64,000 nt of DNA from JAFIEN01 sp051859505 (GCA_051859505.1 JBHYFN010000020.1:1-64000); one strand, 5' to 3'; positions 37,826 to 48,277 are shown, counted from the stretch's first letter. Program-made: numbers and translations. The notes: generated from the sequence alone by a model not told the origin.

Positions 37826-39103
37826 ATGGAACAACAGCATCGTATCAATCTTGCTGATCTGAAGGCCAAGAGCCCGAAGGATCTGCTGTCGATGGCTGAA
37901 GACCTCGAGATCGAGAATGCCTCGACCATGAGAAAGGGCGACATGATGTTCGCCATTCTCAAGGAACGGGCCGATGAGGACTGGATCATCGGGGGGGACG
38001 GGGTTCTTGAGGTGCTGCAGGATGGTTTCGGGTTCCTGCGCTCGCCCGAAGCGAACTATCTGCCGGGCCCGGACGACATCTATGTGAGCCCCGAGATGAT
38101 TCGGCAGTTTGCGATGCGGACGGGCGATACGGTCGAAGGCGTCATTCAGGAGCCGAATGACAACGAGCGCTATTTTGCCCTGACCTCGGTCGAGAAGATC
38201 AATTTCGAGGATCCGGAGCGTGCCCGGCACAAGGTGGCCTTCGACAACCTGACGCCGCTTTATCCGGATGAACGATTGAAGATGGAGATCGAGGAAGATC
38301 CCACGCTCAAGGATCGGTCGGCGCGGATCATCGACCTTGTGTCACCGATCGGGAAGGGGCAGCGGGGCCTGATCGTGGCGCCGCCGCGTACGGGCAAGAC
38401 CGTGCTGTTGCAGAACATTGCCCATTCGATAGCGGTCAACCATCCGGAATGTTACCTTATCGTCCTGTTGATCGACGAGCGGCCGGAAGAAGTGACCGAC
38501 ATGCAGCGGTCGGTGAAGGGAGAGGTCGTTTCCTCGACCTTTGACGAACCCGCCTCGCGGCATGTGGCCGTGGCCGAAATGGTGATCGAGAAGGCAAAGC
38601 GCCTGGTGGAGCACAAGAGGGACGTGGTGATCCTTCTGGACTCGATCACGAGGCTGGGCCGCGCCTTCAATACTGTCGTGCCGTCGTCGGGGAAGGTTCT
38701 CACGGGCGGTGTGGATGCCAATGCCCTTCAGCGGCCGAAGCGGTTTTTCGGTGCGGCGAGGAACATCGAGGAGGGCGGATCCTTGACGATCATCGCGACC
38801 GCGCTGATTGATACGGGAAGCCGGATGGATGAGGTGATCTTTGAAGAATTCAAGGGAACCGGCAACTCGGAGATCGTGCTGGACAGGAAGGTTGCAGACA
38901 AGCGCGTCTTCCCGGCGATGGACATCCTCAAATCCGGGACGCGGAAAGAGGACCTGCTGGTGAACAAGGCGGATCTGCAGAAGACCTATGTTCTTCGCCG
39001 GATCCTCAACCCGATGGGAACGACGGATGCGATCGAGTTCCTGATATCGAAACTGAAGCAGACCAAGACGAATTCGGACTTCTTCGATTCGATGAACACC
39101 TGA
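37826..39103 (+). CDS. rho: Transcription termination factor Rho
   Basis: The protein has the N-terminal RNA-binding helix bundle (INLADLKAKSPKDLLSMAEDLEIENAS), the cold-shock-like domain (GVLEVLQDGFGFLRS), and the ATPase core with Walker A APPRTGKTVLL, Walker B VVILLDSITRL and the Q/R-loop motifs. It ends at the normal C-terminus. ATG 37826 is chosen by similarity; ATG 37814 is possible. Confidence 0.97.
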   Translation: MEQQHRINLADLKAKSPKDLLSMAEDLEIENASTMRKGDMMFAILKERADEDWIIGGDGVLEVLQDGFGFLRSPEANYLPGPDDIYVSPEMIRQFAMRTGDTVEGVIQEPNDNERYFALTSVEKINFEDPERARHKVAFDNLTPLYPDERLKMEIEEDPTLKDRSARIIDLVSPIGKGQRGLIVAPPRTGKTVLLQNIAHSIAVNHPECYLIVLLIDERPEEVTDMQRSVKGEVVSSTFDEPASRHVAVAEMVIEKAKRLVEHKRDVVILLDSITRLGRAFNTVVPSSGKVLTGGVDANALQRPKRFFGAARNIEEGGSLTIIATALIDTGSRMDEVIFEEFKGTGNSEIVLDRKVADKRVFPAMDILKSGTRKEDLLVNKADLQKTYVLRRILNPMGTTDAIEFLISKLKQTKTNSDFFDSMNT

Positions 39104-39135
39104 TAATACAGTAAAAACAATGACTTGAAGTGATG

Positions 39136-40407
39136 ATGACCATTTTTGCCCTTGCCACAGCACCTGGCCGGGCGGGCCTCGCGGTCATCCGGATTTCGGG
39201 AGATGATGCCAGGACGGCTGTCGAGTCGATGGCCGGTTCCTTGCCGGTGACGGGTCGGACTCTCAGGAAGATCCGATCCGGAGGAGGCGAGATCCTGGAC
39301 GAGGCACTGATCCTGGTGTTTCCCAAGGGCCAGAGCTTTACGGGTGATGAGGTTGTGGAGCTGCATCTGCACGGAAGCGCGGCGATTGTTGCTGCGGTGC
39401 TGGCAGAGCTTTCGGGCAGGCCAGGTCTTCGACCGGCAGAGCCTGGAGAGTTCACGCGGCGCGCGCTTGAAAGCGGCCGGATGGATCTTGCACAGGTTGA
39501 AGGCCTTGCCGATCTGATCAATGCCGAAACGGAAGCTCAGCGCCGTCAGGCGATGCGGGTCTTTTCGGGCGATATGGGAGAGCGGGTCGAGATCTGGCGA
39601 AAGTCCTTGATTCGCTCGATGGCCTTGATCGAGGCGACGATCGATTTTGCTGACGAAGAGGTGCCTGTCGATGTGGTGCCAGAGGTTCGCCCGCTGGTCG
39701 AGGCGGTTCTCGCCGATATGGAGCGCGAGATCCGGGGATCACGCATAGCCGAACGGATCAGGGAAGGGTTCGAGGTGGCCATCGTCGGTGCGCCGAATGT
39801 GGGGAAATCAACGCTTCTGAATTGTCTGGCGGGCCGAGACGCGGCCATCACATCCGAACGCGCCGGGACGACGCGGGATGTGATCGAGGTGAGGCTCGTC
39901 CTGGACGGGATACCTGTGACCTTGCTGGATACGGCGGGACTGCGCGACGGGACGGATGAGATTGAGCAGCTGGGGATACGGAAGGGGCGAAAGCGTGCGG
40001 AGGCTGCGGATCTGCGGCTTCATCTGATCGAGGCCGGTTCGCTTCCTGCCATGGAGGTTCAGCCGGGCGATCTGGTCGTCCAGACCAAGGCCGACGTTAC
40101 CGGCGTCGGGATTTCAGCGGTAACAGGGCAGGGCATTGAGGATCTGGTTTCGCGGGTTTCCCATGAGCTGTCCGGCCGGGCGGCGCTTGTCGGGGTCGCG
40201 ATGCGGGAACGCCACAGACTGGCGATGCAGAGAGGGGTCGAGGCCTTGCGAGAGGCCATCGACTTGCTTCCCGAGGCGGAGAGGCGCGGAGATTTGATTG
40301 CAGAAGCATTGCGAAATGCGGTATCGGCAGTCGATGCGCTTGTCGGGCGGGTGGATGTCGAGGACATTCTGGATGAGGTCTTTTCCTCGTTCTGTATCGG
40401 GAAGTAG
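39136..40407 (+). CDS. mnmE: tRNA modification GTPase MnmE (TrmE)
   Basis: The protein has the N-terminal tetrahydrofolate-binding domain (IFALATAPGRAGLAVIRISG), G1 GAPNVGKSTLLN, G2 TTRDVIEV, G3 DTAGLRD and the C-terminal FCIGK with the conserved cysteine. With MnmG it makes the 5-carboxymethylaminomethyl group at U34. The G4 motif is QTKAD rather than NKSD, a small divergence. ATG 39136 fits a GAAG site; GTG 39130 is the longest choice. It ends 2 bp before mnmG. Confidence 0.96.
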   Translation: MTIFALATAPGRAGLAVIRISGDDARTAVESMAGSLPVTGRTLRKIRSGGGEILDEALILVFPKGQSFTGDEVVELHLHGSAAIVAAVLAELSGRPGLRPAEPGEFTRRALESGRMDLAQVEGLADLINAETEAQRRQAMRVFSGDMGERVEIWRKSLIRSMALIEATIDFADEEVPVDVVPEVRPLVEAVLADMEREIRGSRIAERIREGFEVAIVGAPNVGKSTLLNCLAGRDAAITSERAGTTRDVIEVRLVLDGIPVTLLDTAGLRDGTDEIEQLGIRKGRKRAEAADLRLHLIEAGSLPAMEVQPGDLVVQTKADVTGVGISAVTGQGIEDLVSRVSHELSGRAALVGVAMRERHRLAMQRGVEALREAIDLLPEAERRGDLIAEALRNAVSAVDALVGRVDVEDILDEVFSSFCIGK

Positions 40408-40409
40408 GA

Positions 40410-42284
40410 GTGTTTCACGTGAAACATCAGGACTTCGATGTCATTGTGATCGGTGGCGGCCATGCGGGCTGTGAGGCGGCGCATGCCTCTGCGCGCATGG
40501 GCGCGAGAACGGCGCTTGTCACGCTGCGGCGGGATTCGATCGGCGTCATGTCCTGCAATCCGGCGATCGGTGGCCTTGGAAAGGGCCACCTTGTACGCGA
40601 GATTGATGCGCTTGACGGGATCATGGGCCGTGTTGCGGATCATGCGGGGATCCAGTTCCGGCTGCTGAACCGCAAGAAGGGTCCTGCCGTACAGGGGCCA
40701 AGGGCGCAATGCGACAGACGCCGGTATCGCGAGGAGATGCAAAGGGTCATCGCGGAGCGGAGCGGTCTGACCGTTCTGGAGGGCGAGGCGACAGATCTGT
40801 CCATGCATGCGGGCGCCGTTTCCGGAGGCATCATGGCGGATGGCCGTGTGTTGAAGGCCGGGCGGGTCATCCTGACGACGGGAACCTTTCTTCGCGGCGT
40901 CATACATATCGGTGACAAGTCCCACTCGGGGGGACGCATGGGCGAGGCGCCCTCCGTGCGAATGGCCGAACGGCTGGCGTCATTCGGCCTGCCTTTGGCC
41001 CGGCTCAAGACGGGGACGCCCCCAAGGCTTGATGGGAGGACGATCGATTGGAGCTCTCTCGAGGAGCAACCAGGAGACGAGGCGCCGGAGATGTTCTCCT
41101 TCCTGTCATCGGGGCCAGTGGCGCGGCAGATTTCCTGCGGGATCACCCATACGAATCCGCTGACGCACGAGATCATCCGTAGAAACCTCGATCGCTCCGC
41201 CATGTACGGAGGGCATATCTCCGGGGTTGGTCCGCGCTATTGCCCATCGATAGAGGACAAGATCGTTCGGTTCGCGGACAAGGAGTCTCATCAGATTTTC
41301 CTTGAACCTGAGGGGCTTGACGATGACACGGTCTATCCCAACGGGATCTCGACATCCTTGCCCGTCGAGGTTCAGGAGGAGTATGTTCGTTCGATCAAGG
41401 GGCTGGAGTCGGCCGTCATCACCCAACCCGGCTATGCCATCGAGTATGACTATGTCGATCCCAGAGCGCTTGGCCGGGATCTTCAGCTCAAGGATGTTTC
41501 CGGCCTCTATCTCGCCGGCCAGATCAACGGCACCACCGGATATGAGGAGGCTGCGGCCCAGGGTGCGGTTGCCGGTCTGAACGCGGCAAGTGCAGCGCTG
41601 GGCCGGGATCCGGTCATTTTTGATCGCGCGGAAAGCTATATCGGTGTCATGATTGATGATCTTGTCACCCGCGGTGTCACCGAACCCTACCGGATGTTCA
41701 CCTCCCGAGCCGAGTACCGGCTGGCGCTTCGGGCCGACAATGCCGATCAAAGGCTTACCGCGCGGGGACGGGACATTGGCTGCGTAGAAGACGCCCGCTG
41801 GTCCGTGTACAGCCGAAAGGAGGAGGCGCTGCGTTCTGCCAGAGAGCGCTTGACCGGCCTGACGATGACGGCGCGGCAACTCTCGGCTGCCGGTATCAAC
41901 ATCAACCCCGACAAGCCGAACCGCAACGGCATGGAGGTTCTTGCCCTGTCGGATGGAACCTTCGGACATCTCCTGGAATTCGATGCCGATTTGTCCGATA
42001 TCGAAAGCCCTATACAGGAGCAGCTCAAGAAGGACGCGACCTATGCGACCTATATCGAGCGTCAGGCGCGGGATGTCGAAGCCTTCCGCCGCGATGACCG
42101 GCGCGCCATACCGCTGGACATGCCGTTCGATGAGATTGACGGACTGTCGGCAGAGCTTCAGGCCAAACTGATGCGCATTCGTCCGCTCTCCATTGCCCAG
42201 GCGGCCGGAATCGAAGGGATGACGCCGTCAGCGCTGATGCTGATCACTGCGCACCTGCGCCGGATCGAGAGGGCCGCGTCCTGA
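40410..42284 (+). CDS. mnmG: tRNA uridine-5-carboxymethylaminomethyl modification enzyme MnmG (GidA)
   Basis: The 624-residue FAD protein has the Rossmann motif DVIVIGGGHAGCEAA, the PAIGGLGKGHLVREID segment, RKKGPAVQGPRAQCDR and the later GQINGTTGYEEAAAQG. It acts with MnmE. The first six codons (GTG TTT CAC GTG AAA CAT) are a parS site. GTG 40419 is an alternative start with a GGAG 8 bases upstream. The 40410 start keeps the FHVKH-type beginning seen in relatives. Confidence 0.96.
   Translation: MFHVKHQDFDVIVIGGGHAGCEAAHASARMGARTALVTLRRDSIGVMSCNPAIGGLGKGHLVREIDALDGIMGRVADHAGIQFRLLNRKKGPAVQGPRAQCDRRRYREEMQRVIAERSGLTVLEGEATDLSMHAGAVSGGIMADGRVLKAGRVILTTGTFLRGVIHIGDKSHSGGRMGEAPSVRMAERLASFGLPLARLKTGTPPRLDGRTIDWSSLEEQPGDEAPEMFSFLSSGPVARQISCGITHTNPLTHEIIRRNLDRSAMYGGHISGVGPRYCPSIEDKIVRFADKESHQIFLEPEGLDDDTVYPNGISTSLPVEVQEEYVRSIKGLESAVITQPGYAIEYDYVDPRALGRDLQLKDVSGLYLAGQINGTTGYEEAAAQGAVAGLNAASAALGRDPVIFDRAESYIGVMIDDLVTRGVTEPYRMFTSRAEYRLALRADNADQRLTARGRDIGCVEDARWSVYSRKEEALRSARERLTGLTMTARQLSAAGININPDKPNRNGMEVLALSDGTFGHLLEFDADLSDIESPIQEQLKKDATYATYIERQARDVEAFRRDDRRAIPLDMPFDEIDGLSAELQAKLMRIRPLSIAQAAGIEGMTPSALMLITAHLRRIERAAS
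40411..40426. promoter_or_regulatory. parS: parS site 1
   Basis: TGTTTCACGTGAAACA, a perfect 16-bp palindrome matching the conserved bacterial parS sequence bound by ParB. It lies at the start of mnmG, 3.3 kb from parB and about 3.1 kb from the probable oriC. Confidence 0.96.
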
Positions 42285-42295
42285 CGGGTACTGGT

Positions 42296-42919
42296 ATGAA
42301 CGACCCGCAGAAAGCCTTGAATGTTTCACGTGAAACAGAGGATCTGCTGAACAGCTTTGCTGCCCTGGTCGAGAAGTGGACGAAGCACATCAACCTTGTT
42401 TCAGCGAGGTCTCGCGAAGACATCTGGACGCGCCATATCCTTGATTCCGCTCAGATCCATGCTCTGGCCCCCTCAAATTGGAGCCATTGGGCCGATCTCG
42501 GATCTGGCGGCGGCTTCCCCGGGGTGGTGATCGCCATTCTTTCCCGGACAGAGGCGCCCGACAGAAGAATCACGCTCGTGGAAAGCGACAACCGCAAGGG
42601 CGCGTTCCTCCAGGCCGTTGCGGCCGAACTTGATCTGTCAATCACGGTCGAGGTCAGCCGGGCGGAGGCATTGAACCCCCTGAACGCCGACGTCGTTTCG
42701 GCCCGCGCCCTGGCCCCACTTGACCGTCTGCTCGGCCATTGCGAGCGCCATGTCGCACACAATGGCATCGGGATCTTTCCCAAAGGCCGGCGGGCCGAGG
42801 AAGAGATTGCCGAGGCAAGAAAGCTGTGGCACTTCGATCTTGCGACCCACCCCAGCGTAACGGATCCCGAGGCCCGGATCCTGATCATCGAAAGACTTGA
42901 ACGTGCCCGACCGCTCTGA
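42296..42919 (+). CDS. rsmG: 16S rRNA (guanine-N7)-methyltransferase RsmG (GidB)
   Basis: The 207-residue methyltransferase has the S-adenosylmethionine motif WADLGSGGGFPGVVIAI, the N-terminal KWTKHINLVSARS segment and a late ESDNRKGAFLQ motif. It methylates G527 of 16S rRNA. The start is 11 bp after mnmG. A parS site lies within codons 8-14. Its end overlaps the parA start region. Confidence 0.96.
   Translation: MNDPQKALNVSRETEDLLNSFAALVEKWTKHINLVSARSREDIWTRHILDSAQIHALAPSNWSHWADLGSGGGFPGVVIAILSRTEAPDRRITLVESDNRKGAFLQAVAAELDLSITVEVSRAEALNPLNADVVSARALAPLDRLLGHCERHVAHNGIGIFPKGRRAEEEIAEARKLWHFDLATHPSVTDPEARILIIERLERARPL
42322..42337. promoter_or_regulatory. parS: parS site 2
   Basis: A second perfect copy of TGTTTCACGTGAAACA, inside the rsmG coding sequence (codons for VSRET). 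It is 1.9 kb from the first and 0.6 kb from parA. Confidence 0.96.
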
Positions 42920-43694
42920 CCGGAGTCCCCGCATAATCGCCGTCGCCAACCAGAAGGGCGGTGTGGGAAAGACCACAACAGCCATCAACCTTGGCGCAGC
43001 CCTTGCGAAATCGGGTCGCAGGATCCTGCTCGTTGACCTTGATCCCCAGGGAAATGCCTCCACAGGGCTTGGGATTCCGTCCGAGAAAAGGCGAGTCACG
43101 ACCTATGACATCCTGCTGAGCGAAGCGACCCTGGCCGAGGCCATGCAGCCCACCACCGTCGCAAACCTTCACATAATCCCCGCAACAACCGACCTGAGCT
43201 CGGCGGATCTGGCGCTGGTGTCCAACGAACGGCGCAGCTTCGTTCTTCACGACGCGTTAAGGGCGTCGGCGGTGGATGACGCAGGTATCGACTACATCTT
43301 GATCGATTGCCCGCCATCCCTCAACATATTGACCGTAAATGCCATGGTCGCGGCGCATTCGGTGCTGGTTCCCCTGCAAAGCGAGTTCTTCGCCCTCGAG
43401 GGCCTGTCGCAACTGATGCTGACATTGCGTGACGTGCGGCAGTCGGCGAACCCGGATCTGAGGATCGAGGGTGTCGCCCTCACGATGTATGACAAGCGGA
43501 ACAACCTGTCCCAGCAGGTCGAATCCGATGCAAGGGAAACGCTCGGAGATCTGGTCTTCCGAACGGTCATCCCTCGGAATGTGCGCCTCTCCGAGGCGCC
43601 GTCCTATGCCATGCCGGTGCTGGACTATGACCCGGCCTCAACGGGCAGCTCGGCCTATCTTGCATTGGCCGAAGAACTCATTGCCAGGGAGTAG
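42903..43694 (+). CDS. parA: Chromosome partitioning ATPase ParA (Soj)
   Basis: The protein has the deviant Walker A KGGVGKTTTAINLGAAL, Walker A' LLVDLDPQGNAS, Walker B YILIDCPPSL and the ESDARETLGD C-terminal region. It moves ParB-parS complexes during segregation. GTG 42903 is preferred over TTG 42897; both overlap the end of rsmG by about 20 bases. Confidence 0.96.
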   Translation: MPDRSDRSPRIIAVANQKGGVGKTTTAINLGAALAKSGRRILLVDLDPQGNASTGLGIPSEKRRVTTYDILLSEATLAEAMQPTTVANLHIIPATTDLSSADLALVSNERRSFVLHDALRASAVDDAGIDYILIDCPPSLNILTVNAMVAAHSVLVPLQSEFFALEGLSQLMLTLRDVRQSANPDLRIEGVALTMYDKRNNLSQQVESDARETLGDLVFRTVIPRNVRLSEAPSYAMPVLDYDPASTGSSAYLALAEELIARE

Positions 43695-43734
43695 CGCGAC
43701 CCATGCATCCGAACCCGTCCATCAGGAAACCGTC

Positions 43735-44622
43735 ATGACAGAGAAAGCCAATCGCAACCGCGGCCTTGGTCGCGGCCTTTCAGCCCTCATGTCCGACATA
43801 CCCCTCGACACCGGGGCCGATCGCCAGAGGCGGCCCGACCTCGTGGTTCCGATCGAAGTCGTGCATCCCAACCCGGATCAGCCGCGCAAGACGTTCCCGC
43901 CAGAAGCGCTGGACGAGCTCGCAGCGTCGATCCGCGAGAAAGGCATCATCCAGCCCCTCATCGTTCGCCCCGATCCCGGCCAAAGCGACCACTACCAGAT
44001 CGTCGCCGGAGAAAGGCGCTGGAGGGCCGCGCAGCTGGCGCAGCTTCATGATCTGCCCGTCATCGTGCGGAACTATTCGGATACCGAGGTTCTCGAGGTC
44101 GCCATCATCGAGAATATCCAGAGGGCTGATCTCAATCCGATCGATGAGGCCCTGGGCTATCGTCAGCTGATGGACAGGTTCTCTCATACGCAAGAGCAGC
44201 TTTCCGCCGCGCTGGGCAAAAGCAGAAGCCATATCGCCAACCTCCTGAGGTTGCTGTCGCTTCCCGATGACGTGCAGGCACTGCTCGTCGAGGGGCGGTT
44301 GAGCGCGGGCCATGCACGCGCGCTGATCGGCCATCCAAGGGCCTCGCAACTGGCAAGGGATGTGGTCGCCAACGGCCTTTCCGTACGCGAGGTCGAGCGT
44401 CTGATCCGGGCGGATACCGGCAAGGCAAGGCCGGCCCGCAGCACAGCGGCCAAGCCGGCCAAGGATGCCGACACGGTCCAGATCGAACAGGAACTGTCAG
44501 CCTCGCTTCGCATGGGCGTGACGATCGATCACGATCCGACGGGCGAAGGCGGCAAGGTCGTCCTCAGATATCGCAATCTCGAGCAGCTTGACGACCTGCT
44601 CCGCACCCTTTCGGGCGGCTAA
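43735..44622 (+). CDS. parB: Chromosome partitioning protein ParB (Spo0J)
   Basis: The 295-residue protein starts NRGLGRGLSALM, has the CTP-binding VAGERRWRAAQLA and ENIQRADLNPIDEA, a helix-turn-helix (LGKSRSHIANLLRLLSLP) and a C-terminal dimerisation region. It binds the two parS sites upstream and spreads as a CTP-dependent clamp. ATG 43735 has AGGAAA six bases upstream. Its stop overlaps the convergent hemW stop. Confidence 0.97.
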   Translation: MTEKANRNRGLGRGLSALMSDIPLDTGADRQRRPDLVVPIEVVHPNPDQPRKTFPPEALDELAASIREKGIIQPLIVRPDPGQSDHYQIVAGERRWRAAQLAQLHDLPVIVRNYSDTEVLEVAIIENIQRADLNPIDEALGYRQLMDRFSHTQEQLSAALGKSRSHIANLLRLLSLPDDVQALLVEGRLSAGHARALIGHPRASQLARDVVANGLSVREVERLIRADTGKARPARSTAAKPAKDADTVQIEQELSASLRMGVTIDHDPTGEGGKVVLRYRNLEQLDDLLRTLSGG

Positions 44623-45776
44623 TGGACCAGGATCGCCCGCAGCAGGGAATTGAGGATCGGGCGTCCTGACGGGCTGGCACGAAGCCGCCCGTCCCCGATC
44701 TCCATCAAGCCCTGGTCGATCAGCTCGGCACAGCGGCCGGGAACCGATCCACCCCCCAGAGCGGTCAATCGCGCGATATCCACCCCCTCGACCAATCGCA
44801 GCCCCATCATCAGAAACTCGGCCAGCATATCGTCCTGCGAAAGCGCCTCGCGCCCAAGGTCGCCGCTGCCGGTCCTTTCGACCCGTTCCAGCCAGGCCAC
44901 GGGCAAAGTGACGGCCTCTGTCGCCATCCTTTGACCGCCAAGGGTCAGGCGCCCATGCGCGCCCGGGCCGATACCCGCGTAATCGCCATGCCGCCAATAG
45001 ATCAGGTTGTGACGGCTCTCCTGGCCCTCCCGCGCGTGATTCGACACTTCATATGCGGAAAACCCACTCGAAGCGGTGATCTGCTGCGTAACCTCGTACA
45101 TCTCGGCCGCCAGATCCTCATCGGGCAGCCCCCTCAGTTTTCCGGCTGACTGTCGGGCCGCAAAGGGCGTCCCGTCTTCGATCGTCAGCTGGTAAAGCGA
45201 CAGATGATCGACCGCCATGCCCAGGGCCTCGGCAAGCTCGCCCTCCCAGGCTGCAACGGTCTGGTCCTGCCGGGCATAGATCAGATCAAAGCTCACCCGC
45301 TCGAACAGCGCGCGGGCAATGTCAAAGGCCGCCCTGGCTTCGCCAACCGTGTGCCGCCGCCCCAATTTTCGCAGGTCTTCATCGTCAAGTGATTGAATTC
45401 CCATGGAAATGCGGTTCACCCCCGCGTCCCGGAAACCCTTGAACCTGCTTGCCTCAACCGAAGAGGGATTCGCTTCAAGCGTGATCTCGATGTCATTCGC
45501 AAACGGCCAGGCGGCCCTTGCTGCGGAAATCACCGCCTCCACCGTCTCGGGCCGCATCAGGCTGGGGGTGCCCCCGCCGAAGAAAACCGACCGCAGGATC
45601 CGGCCCGGCGTGGCCACTGAAACCCGCTCTATTTCAGACAGATAGGCCCTGACCCAGCGGGCCTGGTCGATCTCCGCCGCGACATGGCTGTTGAAGTCAC
45701 AATAGGGGCATTTCGACTCGCAGAACGGCCAGTGCACATAAAGGCCAAAGCCGCCCGCCTCCCAATCCTCAGCCAA
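44619..45776 (-). CDS. hemW: HemW radical-SAM heme chaperone
   Basis: The protein has the radical SAM cluster motif CESKCPYCDF, FFGGGTPSL, EANPSS and NRISMGIQSL. HemW is a heme chaperone related to coproporphyrinogen III oxidase HemN but is not itself that enzyme. TTG 45776 is chosen because longer starts (GTG 45812) overlap the rdgB end by over 40 bases, and the following EDWEAGGFGLYVHWPFC is the usual N-terminal form. The start is not certain. It forms an overlapping leftward chain with rdgB and rph. Confidence 0.9.
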   Translation of the reverse strand: MAEDWEAGGFGLYVHWPFCESKCPYCDFNSHVAAEIDQARWVRAYLSEIERVSVATPGRILRSVFFGGGTPSLMRPETVEAVISAARAAWPFANDIEITLEANPSSVEASRFKGFRDAGVNRISMGIQSLDDEDLRKLGRRHTVGEARAAFDIARALFERVSFDLIYARQDQTVAAWEGELAEALGMAVDHLSLYQLTIEDGTPFAARQSAGKLRGLPDEDLAAEMYEVTQQITASSGFSAYEVSNHAREGQESRHNLIYWRHGDYAGIGPGAHGRLTLGGQRMATEAVTLPVAWLERVERTGSGDLGREALSQDDMLAEFLMMGLRLVEGVDIARLTALGGGSVPGRCAELIDQGLMEIGDGRLRASPSGRPILNSLLRAILVH

Positions 45777-46373
45777 GGCAGCCCGCGACGAACTTGCCGA
45801 AAGCATCCGCACGATGACTGATGCGGTTCTTCTCCCAGCGGTCCATCTCTCCGAAGGTCAGGTCATAGCCATCCGGCAGGAAGATCGGATCATAGCCGTG
45901 CCCCTGTTCTCCACGCATCGGCCAGACCACCACGCCCTCACAGAGCCCCTCGAACACCTCATCGTGACCATCGGGCCAGGCCAGCACAAGCGTGCAGCAG
46001 AACCGTGCCTTCCACGGCTCGGACGCGCCGGTTACAAGAAGCGCCTCATGGGCGCGGGTCATCGCACGAAGGAAATCGCGCCCCTCCGGCCCTTCGGCCC
46101 AATCCGCGGTGTGCACACCCGGTGCTCCGCCCAGTGCATCGATCTCGATCCCGGAATCGTCGGCCAAGGCGGGCAGACCCGTTGCCACTGCCGCCGCATG
46201 CGCCTTGATCCGGGCGTTTCCGGCAAAGGTCGTCGCCGTCTCTTCGGGTTCGGGAAGGCCGAAATCGGCGTTGCAGCTCAGGTCGATCTCAAAGGGACGA
46301 AGAAGATCCGCAATCTCCTCGACCTTTCCGGTGTTGTGGGTCGCCAGAACCAGACGACCCCCTGTCAGCCGTC

Positions 46374-46377
<4 letters not shown>
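45769..46377 (-). CDS. rdgB: XTP/dITP diphosphatase (RdgB)
   Basis: The 202-residue protein has LVLATHNTGKVEEIADLL, the FAGNARIKAHAAA motif, ALADDSGIEIDALGG and GHGYDPIFLPDGY, the Ham1/RdgB signatures. It removes inosine and xanthosine triphosphates. GTG start 46377 overlaps the rph stop by 4 bases. Confidence 0.96.
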
Positions 46378-47081
<704 letters not shown>

Positions 47082-47143
47082 GGTCGGTCCTTTCCACAGT
47101 CCGCGCGGGGGATAAGCCAAGGCCCTGCGGATTCCAACCCCGA

Positions 47144-47173
47144 TTGACGCGCCGCTCTGGATCGCCATATATA
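47144..47173 (+). promoter_or_regulatory. hrcA: Sigma-70-type promoter of hrcA
   Basis: TTGACG (47144-47149), an 18-base spacer and TATATA (47168-47173), 24 bp before the hrcA start. No CIRCE operator (TTAGCACTC-N9-GAGTGCTAA) was seen. Confidence 0.55.
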
Positions 47174-47197
47174 CCGTGCCCCTAGAGCGATGCGTAG

Positions 47198-48268
47198 ATG
47201 ACAGACAAATTGCCCTCCATCGAAGAGATGAACGACCGCTCTCGGGAAGTGTTCAGACGCGTGGTCGAGGGTTATCTGGAAACGGGCGCCCCCGTCGGGT
47301 CAAGAACCCTGACCCGGACCCTTTCCGAACAGGTCAGCGCCGCGACGATCCGCAACGTCATGCAGGATCTGGAATACCTCGGCCTTCTTGGCAGCCCCCA
47401 TATCAGCGCGGGCCGCGTTCCGACGCAGCTTGGGCTTCGGCTTTTCGTCGATGGCCTCCTTGAAGTGGGCGATCTGGATGGCGAGGATCGCCGCATGCTG
47501 GATGACACGCTTGGCCCCGGCGAGGGGGATGTCTCCAGCGTGCTTGACCGGGTGGGCGCCGCTTTGTCGGGCGTGACGCGCGGTGCGAGCCTCGTGCTGG
47601 CGCCCAAGCACGAGGTTTCGCCGATCAAGCATATCGAATTCGTATCGCTGTCGCCGGAACGCGCCCTTGTCGTGCTTGTCTTTGCCGACGGCCATGTTGA
47701 AAACCGTGTCTTCACGCCACCGCCCGGTCAGACCCCCTCTTCCATGCGCGAGGCTGCGAATTTCGTGAATGCGCTCGCCGCCGGCAAATCGCTTGCCGAT
47801 CTGCGCAGCGCCATGTCGACCGAGATCGAGCAGCGCCGGCAAGAGATCGACACGCTGGCGCGCGAGCTTGTCGAAAGCGGCTTTGCCACCTGGGCCGGCG
47901 ATAGCGAATCCACCGAACGCCTTATCGTGCGCGGCACCGGGAACCTCTTGTCGGACCCCGACGGCGCATCCGACCTTGAACGGATCCGGTCGCTCTTTGA
48001 CGACCTTGAACGCAAGCGCGACATAGCCCGGTTTCTGGAGCTGACCGAGCAAGGCGAAGGTGTGCGGATCTTCATCGGATCCGAAAACAAACTCTTTTCA
48101 CTTTCGGGTTCCTCTCTGGTCGTTTCCCCGTATATGAACGCCGACCGAAAGATCATCGGAGCCGTCGGAGTGATCGGGCCAACCCGTCTGAACTATGGCC
48201 GGATCGTCCCGATCGTCGACTACACTGCCCAATTGGTCGGCAAGCTGATTGCCGACCGAACCTCATAG
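47198..48268 (+). CDS. hrcA: Heat-inducible transcription repressor HrcA
   Basis: The 356-residue protein has the N-terminal winged helix (VFRRVVEGYLETGAPVGSRTL, AATIRNVMQDLEYLGLL, HISAGRVPT), and a C-terminal GAF-like domain ending in the VIGPTRLNYGRIVPIVDYTAQLV segment. It represses groE/dnaK-type genes through CIRCE. It is directly upstream of grpE, 9 bp apart. Confidence 0.96.
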   Translation: MTDKLPSIEEMNDRSREVFRRVVEGYLETGAPVGSRTLTRTLSEQVSAATIRNVMQDLEYLGLLGSPHISAGRVPTQLGLRLFVDGLLEVGDLDGEDRRMLDDTLGPGEGDVSSVLDRVGAALSGVTRGASLVLAPKHEVSPIKHIEFVSLSPERALVVLVFADGHVENRVFTPPPGQTPSSMREAANFVNALAAGKSLADLRSAMSTEIEQRRQEIDTLARELVESGFATWAGDSESTERLIVRGTGNLLSDPDGASDLERIRSLFDDLERKRDIARFLELTEQGEGVRIFIGSENKLFSLSGSSLVVSPYMNADRKIIGAVGVIGPTRLNYGRIVPIVDYTAQLVGKLIADRTS

Positions 48269-48277
48269 GAAAAGAAA

